Positions 1-9,200 of a DNA stretch of 42,858 nt are shown here, piece after piece (the stretch's first letter is position 1; every line of letters starts with the position of its first letter). A program made the position numbers and the translations under genes. The notes under the pieces were generated by a model. It did not search any database and had not been told where the DNA came from. It saw only the letters and a program-made list of their open reading frames with translations. Location of the stretch: the NCBI RefSeq assembly GCF_001949145.1, contig NW_019091364.1, forward strand, positions 3,400,027 through 3,442,884, given 5' to 3'. Source of the DNA: Acanthaster planci. Its lineage: Eukaryota; Echinodermata; Asteroidea; Valvatida; Acanthasteridae.

Positions 1-57
1 ATTTTGCCACCCTTTCCTCTGTTGTAAAAACTGTTCTTCGTCAATTTCTGTATTTAG

Positions 58-270
58 GTGGATCTGGATTTACCCAAGCCAAGCCAGGTCGGCAAACCCT
101 GGGCGCCTTGCCGAGCACATTCCAGGGACGAGCTGACAATACCCAGAACATCAAAACCACAGGCAGCCGTCAGGTGGAAGGCCAGGCCAGCAAGCCAGCA
201 TTGCAGAATGACCCCCTGGAACAGGAACAACACAAAGGCAGGAACCCTTCATTGGCCGAGCAGCAGCAGG
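58..270 (+). CDS. TROAP: TROAP-like exon A (first in window)
   Basis: The acceptor is TTCTGTATTTAG before 58 and the donor is G|GTAAATG at 271. The reading frame starts at base 60 and is open to the end. It encodes a Gln-, Lys- and Pro-rich stretch with a DPLEQE segment that resembles NPLEE of human tastin. The frame starting at 58 is also open, but it does not join the next exon sensibly. Confidence 0.65.
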
Positions 271-3200
271 GTAAATGAGAAGAAACATGATGTGTTTATA
301 CAGTCCAGAGCTATACACGTACAGACATAATGAAAAGTTCCACACTTGGGTTGCAGTTGCTGTTCTTGGAAAGGTATTTAGAAAACTTCATGCTGAAAGG
401 GTCGTAGGGTGGACAGATTCGCTCTCTCTTCAGATCCACTTTGTTAACTTTTCCTCCCACATCATGAGATTTTTTTCCATCCAGCTCAGCTATCACAGGT
501 TTTTCTGCTGATGTCATGTGCATGTTTTGACGCCAGTTTTGTGGGAATCGGGTGCATTCTGGGTTGTTTGAGAGTGGGGGAAGTCAAAGATCTCGGCCAT
601 CCTGTGACCATTTTGAAGTGAACTTGCCAAATGAGGTGTCCAGTATGACTGCATCTGTGAGAAGGGCAAAGTTGTAGCACAATAGATTTTTTAATGAAAA
701 AAAAACTTTTGGGCCTGCCCTGTGCTAGGAAAATTGTCATTTTGCGGGAACCTAGAACTGGTGTTTAGATTTTCTAATGAAAAAAAAAACTTTTGGGCCT
801 GCCCTGTGCTAGGAAAATTGTCATTTTGCGGGAACCTAGAACTGGTGTCAAAATGACAGCAAGACATTGGCAGAAATAATCTGAAATGTTCAGGGCCATC
901 AAATACACATGTATGTGTTGAGATGATAATGAGAAAAAATGCACATGGGGGCATTTTTTTTTTCATTATTTTTCCAGGGAATACAGACACAAAGTACAAA
1001 ACTAAGAGACATACTAGACTTACACAACATTTGCTAACACCCCTAAAGGATAACCTAAAAGCGAACTCAATCACTGTCGAGAGAGTCTCCTAAAATCACA
1101 TACAAAGATTTACACATACAAAACTCAAAATAATAAAAACCAGCTTGTCAGTATGACAAGGATACATATAATCAACTTTGCTGGTTTTGGCCACTTCAGC
1201 TCTTTATGGGGAAAAACTTTGTAGATATACACCGAGCTTTGATATGTTTGTATGCATCCCAAGTCAAAGCATTTCTTTTATAAAAATAGCCTTGTGATAC
1301 GGAATTTGCCACCAACAAGTACACTTCCTTGAGGAGAATTTCCTGGACATACCTTGTCAATTGTTTAAGTCAAACTTTGCATTAAATGAAATGCTATTGC
1401 ATTTTACCTCTTGGTCTTGTTTCCTCTAGGAATGGACATCAATTTTGAGCCGGATGCTGGGGCCCTCGCGAGTATCCTCAACAACACTGGGACCAACTTC
1501 CAACGCCAGGCACCAGCAGTGAGGCAGACAATTGGCACAGCCACAGGGGCAGGCAGAAACCACGAAAGCATGTATTGTGGCCGGCAGTCTCAGGTGAGGC
1601 CACAGGTTAAAAAAAGTCTGTGTGCTTTTTTTTTTAGCAGTCGCTATCTCAAGGAAATTCATGATTTTTAGTACATGTAGTTTATCCTACAAGATTGTCA
1701 ATTATCTTCAGGGTGGTCAAAAAGTAATTCAGACAATCACTGATTTTTCCAGTTGTGATAGTTTCAGGGCCCAGGTGAAACCTTAGCCTCCGATCAGAAG
1801 CTCCACAAAACTAACGTTTTCCAAGCTTTATGAATTGTACAGGTATCTAAATTAATATTGAGGAAGCATACACTGTACATGTATTTTCCTTCCTATGCTG
1901 TTGCAGGGCGATGTGTAAATGTTAATTTAACGTCAGATTTGTACTGATGAGCCAGTTGTGCTTGTTACAAGGTCCGGTTGAAAATGTCATTTTCCAGTCA
2001 GATGCCCTGCAACATGTACGTGTATTCCGGCCTGACAGTGAACTCTGTGGGGTGTGTCCCATCCCATTCAAGTTGATGTACATGTACATGGATCATATTC
2101 CTGTTTCATGCTTGTTGCAGGGCCCCATGAGAACTTCAATCTACTACCAGAGGCCCCGCAACATGAACTTCAACCGGGTGTACACGGACTTTGCCAACCA
2201 CATCTTGTCACGTTTGAGTCTGGCTGAAAACATGGTACCTTCAAGCAACAGCCAGCCGCTCGAACGGCTGACCAACACAAAAACAACAGGTCTGCACTGT
2301 AAAAATTTACGGACCTGTTTTTTCACATGGATCCGGATCATGATCAGTGATCACTCATTGGTTCACTGACACCAGAGCCCACCCAATGGATGAAGCGAAC
2401 CAGTTTGGTGATCACTGATCGAGATCCAGATCTGTGTGAAACAAACAGGCCCTGAATGAAGCTTTTACCTTTAATTTCAAATTGATAAACTGGCCTTGTG
2501 CTTTCTTCTGTAATTCTTAGGGTTTGTGGCATTGGCTTGAGTCAGCTTTTTTTTTCAGAGATTTGTGAATTTTTTTCTTCTCCATTCAACCTGCGCCTTG
2601 TTTTGTCCTCTTTAGTTGTCGCTCGGTCCACCTGCAAGGCTGTCAATAAGTCACATGTGATGATGTCAGCACCAAGAAGGATGAGAACTCCCGCAACAGT
2701 ATGTTGCTTCTGCTTTTTTTTAAATATAAAAGAACCAACTTCCCCCACTGTACATTTCCCCTTTGTGTAGTCGCTCTGCATTTAAGTATCATGCTGAGCT
2801 TTTAGAGATATTTCCAATGATGTCTTGAGGTCAGTTTGAAGCACCTTTGAAGAGAATCGAACATACATTGTACCATTCTCGCAAAATTTCCACTTTTTAA
2901 TGCCACAAGATTTCTTTCAAAGATTAAGATCTGTCAGAATTTATCTGGATTTTGGAATAATTCATTATAAGGAGATGATTGTTGCTTTTGACACCCACTG
3001 CAGGCCAGCCGTATCCTGAACCCACGCCACCATGCTGCTCTGAGGGGGCAGGACACGTCTTGTTCCCCGGCCCTCGTGGCACCGCCCTCAGCACTGAAGA
3101 AGCCGAATGCCAACAAGGTTTGTCCAAGTATGCATTTTTGTGAAGCAGGGTTCACCCGAAATGTGAGGCGGCCCACCTCATTCAAGCTCTTCAGCTGTTT

Positions 3201-6200
3201 TGCCCCGTAGACCTTCATCATGATGCTGCCATGTTTGTCTTGTTCCCTGTAGACCCATTGGCACTAGTAATATAACTTCACTTGTTGATAAAAGGGACCA
3301 GTTTTTCCTTTCAGCCTCACTTTTGTCACATGACTTTGAATGGTAGAATAAAGCAAGATGGCTACACCATGATAGAGGTCTATGCTGCCATCTCACATTA
3401 CATGCCAGTAACACTGTTACAGGTGGCAACATTTGCATTTGCTGTGGGCCAGCTCGCCCTCCTCAGCCCCCCTCAAGAATCCCTGCCTTGACATTCAAGG
3501 GCAATGTAGGAAAATTGAAGAAAAGAGATAAGAGTTGTGGAAAATTTCACACTCGGTTGCAGCTTTGTCATTTCCACTGAAACTGGACACAGTAAATGTA
3601 TGCTGTAGCACAGCATAAAGCCAGAACTCTGAAGGCCAAAGTGCTGAATTTTCATCTGTACCCATGTATAAAGTCTCAAAGATTTACAATGTAATGCTGA
3701 AGTTTCTTTTTATAAAACAAATTATATAGGGAAACTGACCAGGTGCTTATAAGTGATTATAAAGATGAACTAAGAAATTAACTCGAACAGGATTGGAACC
3801 TGTGGCCTCCGGATTACTGTACCGGTGCGCTCCCAACTGAGCTATCCAGCCCTATGTTGGTGGCTCTTCCCATTTGTCAATATCATTTTGGGGGGTGCTA
3901 GCCAGAAGCCAGTAAACCTGAAACACCATGTAGCCAGGTATCACACCTCAATAACACAGTACAACCACAATCTTGTATACATGTACATATTTTCCAGCAA
4001 CCAGAAACAATACTTTGCTGTACAAGAGAAGAAACCACACCCCATCATAATATTAAAAGTGTTCTCATTTTTTTATTCTGTACTGAATGTAAATAAGCTC
4101 AACGTGCACTTATTTCCCCTTTGATCCAACCGCATTTTGTTCATGTTGCAGTGAGTAGAACAACTATTACAGATATCTCGAATCAAAGTTTAATCATTCC
4201 AGAGTTAATATTGAAGTAAACTTAATTTGGAATTATTACGTGTACTTTCTTTAAATTTTTGGTTGTCACCAATCCAGGAGAGCAGAGCCCTGTCAGTGAA
4301 ATGGGCAGATATACTCAGCCCCCCAGGTATAAGAACAGCTAGTGTACCTGGCAAGGTAGGTCCTGTTGAAAGTCAGTGTGCTTGCTTTTATATAATGTGA
4401 ATATGTCTCATTGAAATTCAGTATGCTCACTTCTGTCATGTGAATTGGAGATACAAAGCTCATCTTGCTTGTACTTCTGTAGAAATTAAGGCTCATTGTA
4501 TTCATAGCCTTGCATATCTGCTGATGTTGATTTACATTCAGGATGAAGTGGCAACTGCGCTTTTTGTGGATGAGGACACTCGGAGTCTGGACCTGTTCAG
4601 TGTGAACCAGCCAACCAATAACGAGGGGCAGCAACAGGGAGCCAACATCAAGGGCAAACAAGACCAGATTTTACAACTGCAGCAGCAGGTCGCTGTGCAC
4701 TGCCAGGAGCTAAAGGTTGGCTGTCTTCCATGTCTCATATCCGTGGATGCTGGCTTGTAAAAAGGTTTAAGGCTTTGTCGTTAGTATTTAGTTGCAGCCA
4801 ATGACAGCCAAGGCCAACAATTATAATAGCATCAAAGCATTTATAAGGTGCACAGTACATGTATCTCACAGATCTGTAATTCAAAGGCACTAATAAATGT
4901 CATCATTCCTGCTCATTGGTCTCACAACATCTGAAACTATTTCACCTCCCTGGGCAGTATACTAGCCTGATACAGCCATATTAGGCGCAAACGTCTGAAC
5001 ATAATTACCACATCTGCCTCACTGATACCCATTCACTTCTGAGTGGAAAGGGGCGCATGGGGGTAAAATGACGTGCCTACGATTACATCATGCTGCCACC
5101 AGCTGGATTCGACCCCCTCCCCCACCCTATGATCAGAAGCTACAAACACTAACCTCGAGGCCTAATGCACCCAAGGAGTTCCATTTATGAAATTTGAGGC
5201 CAACCTGATTAACAGAAGTAAATACACTGTAAGTCATTCCATATGGTTGGCGCACAATTTGTGATGGTGTCCTTTTTATATCGGTAACTTTTACCACCTG
5301 TTATGACCTTTTACTGTGGAAATTAACACACACCTCTGTATTTAGCCTTGCAAGATGTATAACAATGTCAATTTGGAATCCACATGCAGGGAAAAAGCTG
5401 TTCATTTTTACGGAACCCATGTAACAATTGACGCCGTCACAAATTGTGCCCCAACCTCATGGAATGACCGAAATACAGTCTAACTTTGTCAATATCACTG
5501 TTCATTCCAAATTCTGCATGTACATGTAACAAGCTTTTTACTCCCATTATTTTGTTTTTCATTGTTGTCATTGCTGATAAAACAAAGTATGAGGTTCATG
5601 TTATAACAAGGTAATTTGCAAATCCTGGAGGACCTCTTATTAATGAGGTTCGTCTGTATGCTGGTCATGTTAGTTGTCTAATATGCAGCCTTTTTGTTCA
5701 AAATGACCCGTTTGTTTGATTGCTCTCAAGCCTTTAGTAGCCTCATTTCCCTCCACACACAACAATGTCTGCCAAGAGCGTGTGGCAAGTGAGAACAATT
5801 CTGTGGCCTTTCTGTAGTGGAAATGAGTAAAACAAGCATGATTGAAACTTTTCTTGAAAGAGTTTGCTGTAGCTACATGTATGTGGTCAGAACCTTCATT
5901 TTATATATAAATATAATTAGATAAATTTGTTGCAAACTTTAGGCTGTAAATGATAGTCATCTGTGTAGGCTACAGTTGTTTCAAGTCTGGTTGATTCTGG
6001 CTGCTCAGCAGTTAAAGAGTTCTTATCCATGAACACACCATCTAAAATTTGTCTTTGTCTCTTGTTTTTTTACTGTGGAAGGAGATGGATGAGATTGAGC
6101 AACAGCTTTTGTCAGAGATTCAGAGGCTCCAGCAAGATGACTGCCTTCTTTCACCACCAACAGCAGACCCTGAAGAAAGGAAGGAGCAAGAGGCTCGGCA

Positions 6201-9200
6201 TGATAGGGCAGTTGATTCACCGCCTCTCCCAGTGGTACCTTTACAATGTGACCAACAGTCTCTGCCAGGGAAGGCCCTACTCCAAAGTTCCTCTCAGCCA
6301 CAGCAGAAACAATTCTTCCAAATGCCAGAGCAAGACTCTGCTCCAACTCTGGGCGTGAGCACAGCTCCTGGGAAAGCCACAGAGAGCCTACAGAAGCCAT
6401 CAACAAACCACACAGACCAATTTGGAAAGAAACCATTTAATCACAGCCCGGGAAGTCCCTTCAAAAGAAGCCAACTTCCGAGAAATGTTACCTACATGTA
6501 TGGGCTTTCGCAACCTTCAGCAACGCCAATGAAATTCCACTCTGAATCAAATTGTAAAATGTCCAATGAGAGTACCAGTTGTGATGCTTCTGAACTGTGG
6601 CATCAGAGTCTCCACAGGCCTCTTGAAACTTTGAACACTCCTGAGAAACCATTTGTTGAAATGGCTGAATGTGACTCTCCAAGCAAGCCAGAAAACAGGA
6701 GCAGAACTCCTGATCTCAGGATGCCTGAGATTAAGATGGAAACACCACAGGAAATGTTGAACAAGAATATGGCAGCAGAAAGAGTAGAATTCAACCATCA
6801 TGGTTGTTCTGACGATGTTAACCCGCAGCGAACCAAAACAAGTCTCTCCCAAGCTGCCACCACAATGTCCTCTGGACATCTTGGCCAGAATGCAAGTGAC
6901 GGTCTTCATACCTCGCGGAGACCTTTGGGCGCTGCTTCTCGACCTCAGCTGGCTACAGAAACTGATATTAGCACAGCCAGTCACTTCATTCCTAGTGGAA
7001 CTGGAGAACCAATCAACAGTTTCTCACAAAAGTTGTCTATAGAGCACCCTTGCAGCAGACAAGAAAGCCTCCCAAACAGGATGTGGAATTCCCAGAAATT
7101 AATCGTGCCCTCTGGTTCTTCCCATGACCTCACAAATGGATATCCCCAACCAGATTCCTTTTGTCGCATAGCAACCAGTTCTTCCTTCCATTCAGTACCT
7201 ACTAACAATCACGAGAGTCCAGTTCTCGCTGTCAACCAAGCCAGTATGGGTCTTCACGAGCATTCGTGTCAGCCAAATACTGACAGATCTGGTAATTCCA
7301 AGATGCCACAGGGATCTGTCTTCTCCAGCAGTACGACATCGCTGTTGTCCTCTGGGCAGCCACTCCTTCCAAATGCCAGGGAGTGGAATCCACAGCTCGC
7401 TGGTGAAAGAGTGTCTGCCCAGATGTCCTCCACCCCGGCCCACATCTGCACTCCCCAAGCTGTCAAACCCCATTCCATGATCAAGGAGCTGACCCTCAAA
7501 CAGTTGCTGCCATCCGTGAGTGTCCTGGGCAACCAGCCCGCTCTGTACAGTCAAGATATCCCGCCCATTCACACTCCACTTGCAATGCGAAGCATGTCTG
7601 CCTTGAGTAGAAATCCGGACCTTGAGGTTTCTCCTGTGCAGTTTGTGTCTCCGATACCTATGCGACCTGGCCAAGTACCCCCGAGTGCTGAAGGAAAACC
7701 AACCTCGTTCAGTCCTGCCCAGCACCAAACAGCTTTGACAAGCGATCTGCCGTCTGTCAGCCTTACAGCCACAGTGTCAGAAACTGAGGCCAGGAATAGC
7801 AACCCCCTGCAGCAAGAATCAGGTCTTGACTATTATCCTGCTTCTGCAACCAGAGCAACAAGAGAAACATCCAACTTTGAGGCAGTTGCAGCTGATGACA
7901 ACCTGTCACAGCAGTATTCAAGCAGAACTGGTAATCCCACTTCTGCGCCCACTTCAACCCAAACAAAAGCCACGTCCATGCCTCTAAAAGAGATAAACTT
8001 GCATAATACACTGCATGTTATTGATCAAGTTCTTGAAGCCACTACTGTGGGTGATGCAGGTAATGAGAAACCTAAGCCATACTCACATGGAGAGCCGCAG
8101 AGGCCTTGGAGCCATTTAAAGTTCAAAGGTCAAGGGTCATTGTCTCTCGGAGCAGAGCTTATGACAAACAGGGGAGCAGCTGCTTTTTTAAAGAGCAAAA
8201 TGAAGCCTCTTTTGTCCGGTGAGTAATTTTTAGTTGGATTTGTGAAGTTGAGTGAACCTGTGCATCTTCATTTTATGTAAATGATTTGTTCTATTTCCTT
8301 TGACCTGACGTGATACTGTTTCTTTGATACCTTGCGATGCTTTGATCCGAGAGTGTGAGGGTTAATGATGAAGTGTGACTTCAGTGTCTCATTCATTTGG
8401 AATTGATTTTTGTAATTCCAAGTATCTGTCTGTGTTCAACTTCTCCATTTGTAATTCCCCCTTTTTGTGATCCTCTCTGTGTGTTTGAATTTCCTGTCAT
8501 TACAGCAACCACAAACCAGCTTTTCCACGAAGCACTCCTGGACGAGGAGTGTGCCCTCTACGCCTGTCGGCTGCCCAGCAAATTCAACCCCCGGAATGCC
8601 CCCGACCGTCTGTGCCTGGACCCTGTCGCCAAGATACTAATGGATGGGGATGACATGGTGAGAATGTTTGTGTGTTTCAGTGGTAAATTATAAGCAGACG
8701 AGCCAAGGTTGAACTGAATTTACAATGTGATCAATGATAATGTAAGTAGTTCTGTATGGTAGTCATCACAGTGTGGACCACCATTGGTGGAGGCCACACA
8801 AACGACCAGTGGTAGCTTTACCATGATAAAGTCAAGAAAAGTGAGCATGCTCCAGTGTCATTGTTACAACGCTGCTGCTGGATGTGCATGTAATCTGGAT
8901 TCAAGATGACCCCCGTGGTCAGAGCGCACCCGTCACAAGTCCCTTCACAAGTATAGACACAAGCCCTTTCACAAAGCCAGTAAAAAGTTAAAGATTGAGT
9001 TATGACGAAGGAATAGTTTTTGTCAGAGATCACTTGAATAGTGTATGACTTGGTTGAAGACTGAATGAATTGTGATGGACTTTTGATGAACTTGCCGGGA
9101 CCGGTGATGGATTCGACCTCAACACTTCAAACCCCTACCTCAGACTAAACCCCCAACAACGTGTGAAGAATGAAATTGAACTTAGAAGGTTCAGGAACAT

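Noticed and set aside
1411-1671. Extension of the TROAP-like exon past 1593
   Set aside because: The frame stays open, but CAG|GTGAGG is a consensus donor and the next exon joins in phase; the extra residues match nothing in tastin.
3782-3853. A functional tRNA gene
   Set aside because: Inner arms are good, but the acceptor stem does not pair; a SINE head or pseudogene is more likely.
7192-7728. 178-codon open frame on the - strand
   Set aside because: Lies entirely antisense to the large TROAP-like exon; its Arg/Gly/His/Trp-rich composition is that of a shadow frame.
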